NCBI RefSeq assembly: GCF_964355755.1 | Contig: NC_092676.1 | Coordinates: 4,508,288 to 4,572,287, forward strand | Reading direction: 5' to 3' | Source of the DNA: Antedon mediterranea | Lineage: Eukaryota; Echinodermata; Crinoidea; Comatulida; Antedonidae | Length of the DNA: 64,000 nucleotides | In this document: positions 1 through 10,060 of the stretch, piece by piece | How the letters are laid out: every line of letters begins with the position of its first letter | Numbering within the stretch: position 1 is the first letter of the stretch | Notes under the pieces: model-generated | What the model was told of the DNA's origin: nothing | Databases searched by the model: none | The model's input: the letters and a program-made list of their open reading frames with translations, nothing else | Position numbers and translations under genes: made by a program

Positions 1-283
1 TTGTGATTACTTTTTGAGTAATCCTGCTAACAAACAAACAAACAAACAAAAAACCAAACAGATCAACATACTGTACTTGGCCAATTTTCAATTTGGCCAA
101 GTAACAAACAAACACACGCTACCGATTACACATACCTCCTTGGCGGAGGTAAATGAAATTAATATCCAGAAATAAAGCATTTTTTTAACTTTGAAGAAAA
201 AACCTGATCACATTTATTTAATAACTTACACAGTTAACCGTGCCGATCCCCCATTGATATAAATGAATATCTTTACCTGTTGT
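1..283. other. No gene; short CAAA tract
   Basis: AT-rich sequence with a (CAAA)n run near base 31. I see no coding signal, splice-flanked exon or inverted-repeat element here. Confidence 0.6.
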
Positions 284-535
284 AATCTTTGTTTTCTTCT
301 TTTATCTTTCTCTTTTTGAATCAGTGCAGCCTCTTCATTTGGACTTAAACGGTAACCTCTACCAAGTGAAACCATTTCTACTTCTAAAAACAAAAGACAA
401 TGTGATTCATTCCAATAACCTACATACCTGTACTATATTTTATTTATATGGTTGACTTACTGTGTCTATAGAAAATGTAGATTACAACTAACACAATTAT
501 TTGGCTGTGCTGTCAAAAGTTGTACACCTAACTTT
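284..535. repeat. Dispersed repeat family R1, copy A
   Basis: Long blocks match two other places in the window. The first half, from the pyrimidine-rich TTCTCTTTTTGAATCAGTGC to the CAATGTGATTCATTCC block, recurs near 21627-21790. The second half, ending in GTCAAAAGTTGTACACC, recurs at about 1848-1946. It carries no recognisable protein. It may be a non-autonomous transposon or the end of a larger element; the ends are not defined. Confidence 0.6.
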
Positions 536-799
536 TAAACTCAGTGTTGTGAACGGCGTCCACTGGATGAACAGACCACCACTCCAACCGAACGAGGGCG
601 TCGCCCGATAGCCTGAGTGGAATACACAGGGTATGCAAATGTTAACGTGGGACCTTGACGCCGCCCAAACTGGACTATTCAAAGCAGGAAACCAAGGGAA
701 CAAGATGGAACATACACCGATATACTTTAACTTTGACTTGCTTAACGAAATCTTGTGTGATTTATACAGGAAAGCAGGACTAGTAAGGGTAAGCCTAGT

Positions 800-1133
800 T
801 GCTGTACTATTGTCTGGAACAACTTAGATATGACTTTTAAAAATGCAAAATCCATCAATGTTTTTAAAAAATTATATAAGTTGTATCTAATTACCATAAG
901 TACAAATCATAATTTCTGCCGATGTTAATGTTATTTTATATTTATATATTAATATATTGTATATATCCTTTTATAGATTTAGCTGTTTAGTTTTTTTAGG
1001 TCTTCAACCTTGTACAAGCTTTTAGCTTTTTGTTGTTGATCCTTTTCATCTTTTATGCATTTTTATCTTTGACATGTTTTAAAATTTTTAATTTTTTTTT
1101 TTGATGAATAAAATGAATGAAATGAAATGAAAT
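800..1133 (+). pseudogene. LINE 3' end: reverse-transcriptase C-terminus and tail
   Basis: One frame (codons from 800, stop at 926-928) reads a tryptophan-asparagine-asparagine-leucine core followed by a KSINVFKKL-like stretch. This is the pattern that ends many non-LTR retrotransposon (CR1/L2/RTE-like) ORF2 proteins. After the stop comes an AT-rich 3' UTR that finishes in a degenerate GAATGAAATG microsatellite at 1105-1133, the usual 3' tail of such elements. Only the extreme 3' end is present, so this is a 5'-truncated dead copy. Family assignment needs a database search. Confidence 0.6.
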
Positions 1134-1202
1134 GTACTTATTACAGTGCTGACTGAAAATCACAAAATACTGTAACACTATATACTGTATTATATACAAT
1201 AA

Positions 1203-1850
1203 GTAGGAGTTTTCCTGAACACATCACATATTAAGCGGAGCACAGTCTTCAAAATCATAGATAGTGAAACAAGCAATGATAAGTTCAATGTTTTACTAAA
1301 AGAATATTCTAAACATCGTTATGGAGTCAAATTCAAATGGTTGATGTGTCTTTTACACAATTTATTAACAATTTACATGTTTAGCGAATCAGCATTGCAT
1401 TTGTTCTCCGATAGTAGTCAACTTAAATTTAAACATCATATCTCTTTTTATGATGTGGAAATTTTGTTGGAAATTGCGAAATTGACAGGACAAGATGCAG
1501 CTAGAGAGCTTGTTGAAAAATACAAACAATGTACTATTGGATATAATCCCCAAAAAAATGTGAAAGGTTGACACGATATAGAAGAAAACTTTTTGAGTCG
1601 CTTAGAGAATTTGGAATGGAATTTCCTAAAATTGATGTGTACTATAAGAAAGGCAAAGAGAATATTAAGGATATATGGGACTTTGCTTTCCTTCTGGAAA
1701 TAGATAACAAAACATCTTCAAAAATAAGAAAATTTAAATTACAAAACCAAAAAGCTGCAAATAAATTCATTAACTGTCCAGAGACTCCTCCTGAGCCACA
1801 TATACTAGATGTTTCTCCAGGGGTTAGAAAAAGAAAATCACTAAATTTAT
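1203..1850 (+). pseudogene. Unrecognised frameshifted reading frame
   Basis: Two overlapping frames make one plausible protein of about 215 residues. The first is open from 1203 (after a TAA at 1200-1202) to a TGA at 1569-1571. The second continues from the A-run near 1551-1557 to the start of repeat R1. A single missing A in that run would join them. The composition is protein-like, rich in K, E and L, and includes segments such as YYKKGKENIKDIWDFAFLLE. I do not recognise a domain. It lies between transposon pieces, so it may be a transposon-encoded or retrocopied gene remnant. An intron cannot be excluded but no good splice sites lie at the break. Confidence 0.4.
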
Positions 1851-1946
1851 TTATATGGTTGAATGTGTCCATAGAAACTTTAGATTACAATTACAATGCA
1901 CAATTATTTGGCCGTGCTGTCAAAAGTTGTACACCTAACTTTTAAA
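1848..1946. repeat. Dispersed repeat family R1, copy B
   Basis: Matches the second half of copy A at about 445-535 (GGTTGA...GTGTC, then TTATTTGG, GTCAAAAGTTGTACACC and AACTTTTAAAC) with only scattered differences. Confidence 0.65.
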
Positions 1947-2012
1947 CCCAGCCAGTCACACTACTGTACTGTGTCTGATACCCCTTTTACACCGCCGAGC
2001 TTATAACAAACC

Positions 2013-2184
2013 TGTAGTATATGCACGCGCACATATATGTATGCGTACTGCGCATATGTCTGACGAGGTTTAGCCTACAAAACGTTCTATACTTGTTCAT
2101 GACTACTAGTTGGTTTCATTAAATACGTTCATTATTATACTCATCTCAACGTACTTATTAATTTGTCTACGACAATACACGACA
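2013..2184 (+). repeat. 5' LTR
   Basis: Direct repeat of 7659-7833. It includes an AT-rich segment with alternating TGCGCATATG-like motifs, then a shared AACGTTCTATACTTGTTCA block. The start is fixed by the base at which the 3' copy diverges upstream (after the polypurine tract). The end is assigned at the terminal CA, one base before the TGGCGACGAGG primer site. Confidence 0.85.
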
Positions 2185-2185
2185 C

Positions 2186-2200
2186 TGGCGACGAGGATAC
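2186..2200 (+). other. Candidate tRNA primer-binding site
   Basis: TGGCGACGAGGATAC lies one base after the 5' LTR and begins TGG, the complement of a tRNA CCA end. The priming tRNA was not identified. Confidence 0.6.
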
Positions 2201-2370
2201 AGGCACATTTAATTTACATAGAGAGAAACGGAAGTATAATAATATTATAAAACTAGGCCTAGGCCTAGGCTAGCAGTTTTAGATTTTCCAACAACGGCAA
2301 CCGTAACCAAGGAACCGCACAGGCTAATAACGATTCTGAGCGCCCTGAACGTACAGAGCGAAGCGCGGTA

Positions 2371-2790
2371 ATGGCAGCGGCTAATACCAGAATTCTATTC
2401 GAGGAATTCAACGTCCAGGATGGAGACATAGATACGTATGTGGACAGGCTGGAACAATATTTTGTGGCATTAGATATCAATGACGGAGGTAAGAAAAGAG
2501 CGATATTATTGAGTAGTTTAGGAGAGACTGGATACACAACGATACGAGATTTGTGTTTTCCTGATAAACCAAGTACAAAATCGTACGATACGCTCACAAC
2601 CAAGCTCAAAGAGCATTACAAACCTACTCGAATAACGATTTCTGAACGATTTATATTCAGAAATGTAAAACAGACACCGGGACAGACTATTTCTCAATTT
2701 GTATCCCATCTAAAGAAAAAGGCGATACATTGTGGTTTTGAAGGAGAGGCATTGGAAAACGCACGGCGTGATCAGTTCGTATGTGGACTA
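2371..2790 (+). pseudogene. Retrotransposon gag, N-terminal part
   Basis: About 140 codons from an ATG, with a capsid-like helical stretch (ending near ARRDQFVCGL) typical of Ty3/gypsy Gag. The frame is cut by a SINE insertion and resumes at about 3064, so Gag is not translatable as one protein in this copy. Confidence 0.75.
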
Positions 2791-2796
2791 CTAATG

Positions 2797-3062
2797 GAGT
2801 GGAGCTGTGGCTTGGTGGTTATGATGCTTGGCTACCAATCTAAGGGTCCTGGGTTTAAGTCCTGTCATATGTCAGGGTTTTTTTCTCATGACAATTTACA
2901 ACTCCACTCCCAAAGACTTAATAATAAGTCTTTGTTTATGTAGAGCATCTTGTGTATATGTTTGTCTTGTGAAATTATTAAATAGTTTATCCATCCTGTA
3001 ATTGGCGGGTTACTCGCTGTTGGATGAGTATGAAATAAAAAAAATAAATAAAAAAAAAAAAT
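2797..3062 (+). mobile_element. tRNA-derived SINE inserted in gag
   Basis: The head contains an A-box-like TGGCTTGGTGG and a B-box-like GGTTTAAGTCC at tRNA-like spacing. A short unrelated body and an A-rich tail of AAATAAATAAA type follow, ending at about 3062. It interrupts the gag frame and is therefore younger than the LTR element. Related heads occur on the minus strand at 16840-17048 and, more degenerate, at 13238-13303. Confidence 0.75.
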
Positions 3063-3063
3063 A

Positions 3064-3519
3064 AGTCAGAGCATCCAAAAGAAATTATTGACAAAGAACC
3101 ATACGTTCAAGGAAGCAACAGACATAGCCATAGCCTCGGAGGCAGCAACAGCGAATATGAAAAGTATGTCGCACGATGTTGACAAGTCAATCAACCACGT
3201 TACGTCTAACAGCAGGAAGTCTACGAAAACTTATCAAGCGTCAAAACTAACGAGAACGCAGAAATGTGACCGCTGTGGTATGAACAATCATACAAGAGAT
3301 ACGTGTAAATACAAAAACGCTACATGCTTTAAATGCAACAAACAAGGACACCTAAAATCAGAATGCAGGCAGTCGAGTAAATCAACAAAACAATATAAAC
3401 CTAAATCCATCAAGCAAGTAGAAGCACCGGATTACGACGAAGGTAATGACGATTTTGTAGATACAATGTTTTGCGTAGGCATTAAGCAGGACAATTCGGT
3501 ACCACCAATGATGATATAG
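3064..3519 (+). pseudogene. Retrotransposon gag, nucleocapsid part
   Basis: Continues Gag after the SINE. Two zinc knuckles of the form CX2CX4HX4C are visible (CDRCGMNNHTRDTC and CFKCNKQGHLKSEC). These bind the genomic RNA in related elements. The frame ends at a TAG at 3517-3519, just before the protease frame begins in a different phase. Confidence 0.8.
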
Positions 3520-3838
3520 ATATTGATTTTGAAGTAGATACGGGCGCAGCAGTATCGATAATTAGCTTTGACGATTACGAAAGCAAGCTTAGCCATCTAC
3601 CATTAAAGTCAGTAAAACGTACACTTCACGCATACACAGGTACTAAGCTCGATATAGCAGGAGAAATTAAAGTCACCGTGAACTATAGGGGCCAGAGTAA
3701 CGTTCTCCCACTGATAGTAGTGAGAACGCAGCGACGAAACTCACCACCCTTGCTTGGAAGAACCTGGTTAGAAGTGATTAAGTTTGGACTGGAAGGAAGT
3801 CATTATTTCCACCATCGCTTGCTCAGAATTCGGTAGAA
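3500..3838 (+). pseudogene. Retrotransposon aspartic protease region
   Basis: In a frame different from Gag and from the downstream polymerase, FEVDTGAAVSII shows the DTGA active-site motif of retroviral-type aspartic proteases. LPLIVV and LLGRTWL follow, matching the C-terminal half of the domain. A further shift is needed near 3780 to stay in a sensible frame. This could be a programmed frameshift at the gag-pro border plus later decay. Confidence 0.7.
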
Positions 3839-3892
3839 ATAGATAACGATGTCGGTCAGTCATACAAACGGAAGTTCCCAGAAGTTTTCCGA

Positions 3893-6214
3893 ATGGAATT
3901 AGGTACGGTTCAGGGACACAAAGCGACATTACATCTAAAAGTGAACGCAATCCCAAAATTCTGCAAAGCTCGAAATGTTCCATTTGCGCTACGCTCCGCA
4001 GTTGAGGTAGAGTTAGACAGAATGCAAAACGAAGGAGTTATTTATCCGGTAGACTTTAGTCAGTGGGCAACCCCATTGGTATGTATTCCAAAGGCCGATG
4101 GCAGGGTACGTGTCTGCGGAGATTATAAAGTAACAGTCAACCCGAGTTTAAATTGCGACCAATATCCAATTCCGACCCCAGAGGAAGTTTTCACCAAATT
4201 GGGAGGTGGAAAGCGATTCTCTAAGATTGATTTGAAATGTGCGTACCAGCAGTTAGTACTGGAAGACGAGGCGCAAGAGTTGGTAACGATCAACACGCAC
4301 CGCGGATTATATCGATACACAAGGTTACCGTTTGGTATTTCGTCCAGTCCAGCAATATGGCAGCGATTCATAGAACAGGTGATAGCAGGACTTAAAGGAA
4401 CATGTGCGATCATGGACGATGTTCTTGTTACAGGTGCGTCTGATAAAGAGCATATTAGTAATCTTGAGAAACTATTTGAGAGATTTAACAAGTATGGTCT
4501 CAGAGTGAAAGCTGAGAAATGCGCGTTTGTACAAAAGGAAGTAGTCTACATGGGACGTAAGCTATCAGCAGCAGGAATTCAACCGACAAACGATAAAGTG
4601 AAAGCCATCAAGGATGCACGAGCACCACAGAATGCAACAGAACTAAGATCCTGGCTAGGACTAGTTAACTATCACGCGTCATTTATTCCACGATTATCGA
4701 CGATGATACATCCTTTGAATGAGCTGTTGGGAAGCAAACCATGGTCATTGACTGTCGACTGTAGTAAAGCGTTTAACGCGGTAAAGCAAATTATTAGCGA
4801 AGACATGATGTTGACGCATTATGACCCATTAAAACCACTGGAACTATACACGGACGCATCACCATACGGAGTTGGCGCAGTCATTTGCCACGTAAACGAG
4901 AACAATATCAAAACACCGATCGCGTACGCATCGCAAAGCCTGCATAAACACGAAAAGGGTTATGCACAACTAGACAAGGAAGCCCTAAGCATCATGTTTG
5001 GACTTCAAAGGTATAGAACATACTTATACGGACGGAAATTCACGATAAGAACTGATCATAAGCCACTTAAACGCATTCTAGGACCTAAATCAGCTATTCC
5101 GACACTGGCCGCACAGAGATTACAGCGATGGGCAATCGTGCTGTCAGCGTTTGAATACGATTTAAAGTTCATTCCTGGAAAACAGAACGTAATTGCCGAC
5201 GCACTCTCACGTCTCCCAATGCCATACGAAGGACGGGAAGACGATGCAGTATACAACATAGCGGGGCATACATTAGACAATTTGCCAGTCACGAGTACGA
5301 ACGTACAACAGCATACCAGGAAAGACCCGCTATTGAGCAAAGTGTTATACATGGTACAGACAGGTTTATGGCAGTCAGAAAACGACGACGATCTAAAACC
5401 ATTCCTACACCGAAGAGACGAATTGAGTGTAGAACAGGACTGTTTGCTGTGGGGATACAGGGTAGTGATTCCACCGAAACTCAGAGGAGCAGTTCTGGAG
5501 GAGCTTCATTGTGCTCACCCCGGAATCGTGCGTATGAAAGAGATTGCGCGAAGTCATGTCTGGTGGCCCCAGATAGATTCCGACATTGAACGATTGGTGA
5601 AGCAATGTCAAGCATGTCACCAAACACAAAGTCGACCAAGCGTAGCACCAATGATGCCCTGGATCTGGCCAAATCAGCCTTGGACACGAATACATATTGA
5701 CTATGCGCAGAAAGATAAACGAGATTATCTAGTAGTGGTTGACTCATATTCGAAATGGCCAGAAGTCGTTCAGATGAACAGTACGACGAGTGCAGCGACC
5801 ATCAAAGCGATGAGAGAGTTGTTCAGTAGATACGGATTGCCTGTTCAACTTGTAAGCAATAATGGACCTCAATTTGTTAGCGACGAATTTGAATTCTTCT
5901 TAAAGCAAAACGGGGTGAAACATGTAAAGGTTGCACCTTGTCACGTCGCAAGCAACGGAGCAGCAGAACGAATGGTTCAATCTTTCAAAAGATCGTCAGC
6001 GGCAAGCCGAGCTAATGGGAAGGATTTCCAACAATGTTTGGACAGATTTCTTTTATCGTATCGCACAACAAAACACGCAACTACGGGACAAACGCCAGCG
6101 AAGTTATTCATGGGCCGTGAGTTGAGAACGCGAGTATCACTTTTACATCCCAGTACAGAAAACAAGGTACTGAACAAGCAGAGTGATCAGAAGCTTCATC
6201 ACGACAAAACGTAA
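3893..6214 (+). pseudogene. Retrotransposon pol: RT, RNase H, integrase (3' truncated)
   Basis: A 773-codon frame. Reverse transcriptase motifs include DLKCAYQQL and the catalytic IMDDVLV (MDD core). RNase H shows LYTDASPYGVGAV and TDHKPLKRI. Integrase shows the H-H-C-C zinc site (HCAHPGI...CQACH), the first catalytic aspartate in HIDYAQ and the glutamate in NGAAERMVQ. The second catalytic aspartate is replaced: the usual SDNGPQF reads SNNGPQF. The frame stops prematurely where about 125 bases present in the downstream duplicate (7013-7130 region) are missing. The real start lies upstream in the polyprotein. Confidence 0.85.
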
Positions 6215-6544
6215 TTAGTGTTGAGGATGGCCTAGTGTTGAGGATGGCCGAGTGTGGAAAAGGCACATTGACCAGTTGAAAGCGACAGACGCGGACGCTT
6301 ACGCGAGTAAAACCCCTACTTCACATAGCGAGTTGGAACACAAGATTAAACAGACAGTACCAATAACGATTGCGAGCGAAACGATTGCGAACAAAGAGCA
6401 AACATCCACCAACCAACCGGTTGAAGAGGAACATAGATTGTCTTCATCGCCTGAGGTTATTCCACGACGCTCCACGCGACTTCGAAGGAAGCCAACGCGA
6501 TTTATCGAAGAGATATAGAACTTGTGAACAATGTTATTATTATG
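5776..6544 (+). repeat. Integrase-end duplication, copy 1
   Basis: Starts ATGAACAGTACGACGAGTGC and matches 6576 onward almost base for base. It covers the integrase core, the C-terminal chromatin-proximal tail (RRSTRLRRKPTRF) and the segment after the stop. It lacks the stretch corresponding to 7013-7130 and has a short local repeat of GTGTTGAGGATGGCC instead. Confidence 0.85.
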
Positions 6545-6575
6545 AACCTTAAAGTTATGTTGTTCATGTTTTTAC

Positions 6576-7417
6576 ATGAACAGTACGACGAGTGCAGCGA
6601 CCATCAAAGCGATGAGAGAGTTGTTCAGTAGATACGGATTGCCTGTTCAACTTGTAAGCGATAATGGACCTCAATTTGTTAGCGACAAATTTGAATTCTT
6701 CTTAAAGCAAAACGGGGTGAAACATGTAAAGGTTGCACCTTTTCACGCCGCAAGCAACGGAGCAGCAGAACGAATGGTTCAATCTTTCAAAAGATCGTTA
6801 GCGGCAAGCCAAGCGAATGTGAAGGATTTCCAACAATGTTTGGACAGATTTCTTTTATCGTATCGCACAACAAAACATGCAACTACGGGACAAACGCCAG
6901 CGAAGTTATTCATGGGCCGTGAGTTAAGAACGCGAGTATCACTTTTACATCCCAGTCCAGAAAACAAGGTACTGAACAAGCAGAGTGATCAGAAGCTTCA
7001 TCACGACAAAACGAAAGATCTACGAGAATTTTACCCAGGTGAAATGGTATTAGTGAAAGATTTCTGACAAGAGGGAAAGTGGTGGCCAGGTACCGTGATA
7101 GAACGTACCGCTCCAAAATCATGCGTAATTAGTGTTGAGGATGGCCGAGTGTGGAAAAGACACATTAGACCAGTTGAAAGCGACAGACGCGGACGCTTAC
7201 GCGAGTAAAACCCCTACTTCACATAGCGAGTTGGAACACAAGATTAAACAGACAGTACCAATAACGATTGCGAGCGAAATGATTGCGAACAAAGAGCAAA
7301 CATCCACCAACCAACCGGTTGAAGAGGAACATAGATTGTCTTCATCGCCTGAGGTTATTCCACGACGCTCCACGCGACTTCGAAGGAAGCCAACGCGACT
7401 TATCGAAGAGATATAGA
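6576..7417 (+). pseudogene. Integrase-end duplication, copy 2
   Basis: A second copy of the integrase 3' half. Here the catalytic aspartate is intact (SDNGPQF) and the LREFYPGEMVLVKDF segment is present, but a TGA at 7064-7066 interrupts the frame. The polyprotein tail resumes in the frame ending at 7416. Joined head to tail with copy 1, this gives the element about 0.8 kb of extra sequence. Confidence 0.8.
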
Positions 7418-7644
7418 ACTTGTGAACAATGTTATTATTATGAACGTTAAAGTTATGTTGTTCATGTTTTTACACAAAGTTATAATGGTGAGAATTACTC
7501 ACATTTGTTAATTATATGAGGAACCAAATAAGAACTATCGGGAACTATAGAAGCAGTAATTTAATCACGATGATTAACCTATTTGATTAACAAGATAATT
7601 AACGAAAGTTTATTGTGCTTATTGATATAATGTTAACGTTAAAA

Positions 7645-7658
7645 TAAGAAAGGAGGAG
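7645..7658 (+). other. Polypurine tract
   Basis: AAGAAAGGAGGAG directly precedes the 3' LTR. This is the plus-strand priming site expected for an LTR retrotransposon. Confidence 0.8.
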
Positions 7659-7833
7659 TGTAGTATATGCACACGCATATATATATATGCGTACTGCGCA
7701 TATGCTCTGACGACGAGGTTAGCCTACAAAACGTTCTATACTTGTTCACGACTACTAGTTGGTTTCATTAAATACGTTCATTATTATACTCATCTCAACG
7801 TACTTATTAATTTGTCTACGACGATACACGACA
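7659..7833 (+). repeat. 3' LTR
   Basis: Direct repeat of the 5' LTR. Differences are small: expanded TA steps near its start, an extra C/GAC at the CTCTGACGACGAGG segment and a few substitutions. Confidence 0.85.
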
Positions 7834-8257
7834 CTGTTGTGTCCGGATAAATTTCCTTTTCACACCCGATTCATAACACGGGAATGACACGGGTTGCATG
7901 TATTTACACTGAAAAATTCCCACTCGTGTAAATGTTCCAGAAGATCAATCGAAATATCACCCTCTCATGCATGAAGAGACACCATAGTAACGGTCTGCTC
8001 ATTATACCTCCCACAATTTTGTTTTATGGCAATACACACAAAAATTAAGTCTACTTGGGAAGAATAATATCTTGAAATAAAAATGAATAACAAATAACCA
8101 TAAGTTTAATTTATTGAATAAGCGAATAAACAAAATCAGTCTTATCCTAATTTTATGTAAATTAAATACTATATAGTGAGCGAGGATAGTAAACAAACGG
8201 GTAAAGATACATTGAGCGTTTTTACACAATTAACTGATAAGGTTTGTGGAAAAAGGG

Positions 8258-8591
8258 TTTAACAGACTCTGCTCATGAAAAATTAACAGATATCTCATTC
8301 AAATCAGCTAATTTAATTATCGGATAAATGAGATAATTTTAAAGCTTTGAAGGACAAAACTTCCTCCTCTTTGCCTTTATTAAATACAACCTATTAGTAT
8401 TATACATTGGCCCAAATTGGGTCCACTGGAGGAGCAGTCACAGTATTACTCTTTCTGTTTTAGAAAGCAAATTACTGAGCTGACTTACCAAATACCAAAG
8501 AGAGTCGATTGAGGCCGAAACGAACCGATGGAGGAACTATCGTATGGAAAACAAATCGCACCTCGGCCTGGCTGGGCTTCCTAGCGGTTAT
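8258..8591. other. No gene seen
   Basis: Unique-looking AT-rich sequence between element T1 and the CGATCG element. No coding or inverted-repeat signal was recognised. Confidence 0.5.
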
Positions 8592-9895
8592 CAGACGATC
8601 GGGACCACGGACGATCGGGCCCAAAAAACGTGGTCCTGATCGTCTTCAGCGTTGGGCCCGATCGTTTCATGCGTTGGCCCGATTGTCTCATGTTTTAGGA
8701 ACCATTTTGGTCCCGATCGTCTCATTCGCTGGGCCCGATCGTCTCAGCGCAGGGCCCGATAGTCTTGTTTGATATGGTAAAATCGATCGCCTTTTATTTT
8801 GGTTTCGATAATATCGGGTATCGGTATTCGGTATGAAGCGTTGCTGATACGCTTTTGCGGTTGTAATTGGTTCTGGTCAATATTTGTTAGGTATAACTAT
8901 AGTATAAGGGATGAATGTTTAATTTAGGCCTATTGTAGGCCTAATAATGTATATAATGTTTGTTTTCAATTTATTTTACAGGTGGTTTCAAAACGTTGGT
9001 GAATGTGTGCTCTTTGAAAATCATTGTAAAAAAATATCAGACATTAATAGTTAAAATAGTTTATAATTAGTAATACTAAATAGAGTATTTTTAACCAATG
9101 AGACGTTCTATGCATACAACAATACAAGTGGATACTAGAGTACGTGTTTTAGGGTAGGCCTGTTGATTGAGGAATGAATCTAGTACCGTAGCGTATCATG
9201 ACAAGACACTATATGGATAGAAGAATATAAATAAAAAGGTGGGATTTACCCACAAAAGTGTACCAACCAACGGCATTACCATTATGTATAATAAAGACAC
9301 ACTTTTTTTTTATTGCTTTTTAGTTTACTGCAACTATTATGACAGAGAACATAATTTAAAAAGTATCATAAATTCAAACTGTTTCCACTTTGGTAGGCAA
9401 CTGTTACCGCTTTGATGTTTAGTTCGTAACACGCTATGTTTTATTTAAAGGGGAATCCCCAGATTGTGGCATGGTCAACAAAATCATGTGCTGAAGAACA
9501 ACAGGGGAAGGTTACTCGTCTCATCTCCTACTACCACCGCATAAAATTATTCGACCATTGACATTTATTATATTGATTAATAATTACATTTAAAGAAAAT
9601 AGTGCGATGCAATAAAACCCAATCGATTAAAAAAACACGACCGATAATATGATAAAAATTGCATAGCTAGAGTGGCGCGCGCCATACAAAATTTCAACAG
9701 TTAATTGGTTTAATTGCGACCAAAATAAAACGTGCCCGATCGTCTTATTTGTTGTGCCCGATCGTCTAGGCCCAATCGTCTCTGGTCCCGATCGTCTTAA
9801 AACCTTGTTGGGCCCGATCGTCTCCCGCTTTGGGCCCGATCGTCTTACAATGGCCCTATCGTCTGGGCCCGATCGTCCGTGGTCCCGATCGTCTG
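8592..9895. mobile_element. Inverted-repeat element T2 with CGATCG motif arrays
   Basis: Perfect 31-base terminal inverted repeats (8592-8622 starting CAGACGATCGGGACC, mirrored at 9865-9895). Inside each end is an array of GGCCCGATCGTCT-like units: about eight in 8592-8770 and nine in 9736-9895. About 960 bases of non-coding AT-rich sequence lie between. No transposase frame is present, so it is non-autonomous. CAG ends recall hAT-type elements, but no 8-base target duplication is visible. Confidence 0.75.
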
Positions 9896-9898
9896 TTC

Positions 9899-10060
9899 CC
9901 CTTCCTAGCTACCTAGCTAGGCCTACTAGGCCTAGTAGTAGTAGGCTAGTAGTACTAGCCTAGCCTAGCTAGGCCTCCTAGGCCTAAACTATAGGGCTAG
10001 GCCTAGCTAGTAGAATAGGCTAAGCTCCTAGCCTAGCCTAGTCTAGACCTGAGCCTGGCA
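9899..10060. repeat. TAGGCCTA/CTAGCC low-complexity tract
   Basis: Dense permutations of CTAGG, GGCCTA and TAGTAG. The tract is locally self-complementary because GGCC, CTAG and AGGCCT are palindromes. A second tract occurs at 10617-10935. Confidence 0.8.

Larger units (their letters stand above)
2013..7833 (+). mobile_element. Ty3/gypsy-type LTR retrotransposon, degraded
   Basis: Two near-identical LTRs of about 172-175 bases start TGTAGTATATGC and end ACACGACA. Inside, in order, are a tRNA primer-binding-type site, gag with two CCHC knuckles, aspartic protease, reverse transcriptase, RNase H and integrase, then a polypurine tract. That order (RT-RH-IN) is the Ty3/gypsy arrangement; no env-like frame is seen. 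The copy is dead. Gag is broken by a SINE, the protease region needs frame changes, the integrase end is duplicated (6576 onward), and one integrase copy lacks a catalytic aspartate. The LTRs differ at only a handful of positions, so insertion is not ancient. No clean target-site duplication is seen; the empty site is preserved at 50.36 kb. Confidence 0.9.
1981..8257. mobile_element. Non-autonomous DNA transposon T1, copy 1, split by an LTR retrotransposon
   Basis: The left end (1981-2012, starting CCCCTTTTACACCGCC) and the right part (7834-8257) are contiguous in a second, uninterrupted copy at 50338-50948. The retrotransposon at 2013-7833 sits precisely between them. Relative to copy 2 the right part lacks about 185 bases near its end. 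Copy 2 shows that the element has CCCTTTTACACCG-type terminal inverted repeats and no coding capacity, so it is a MITE-like element mobilised by an unseen transposase. Confidence 0.75.

Noticed and set aside
8509-8772. An 87-codon frame
   Set aside because: Lies in the CGATCG motif array of element T2; compositional artefact.
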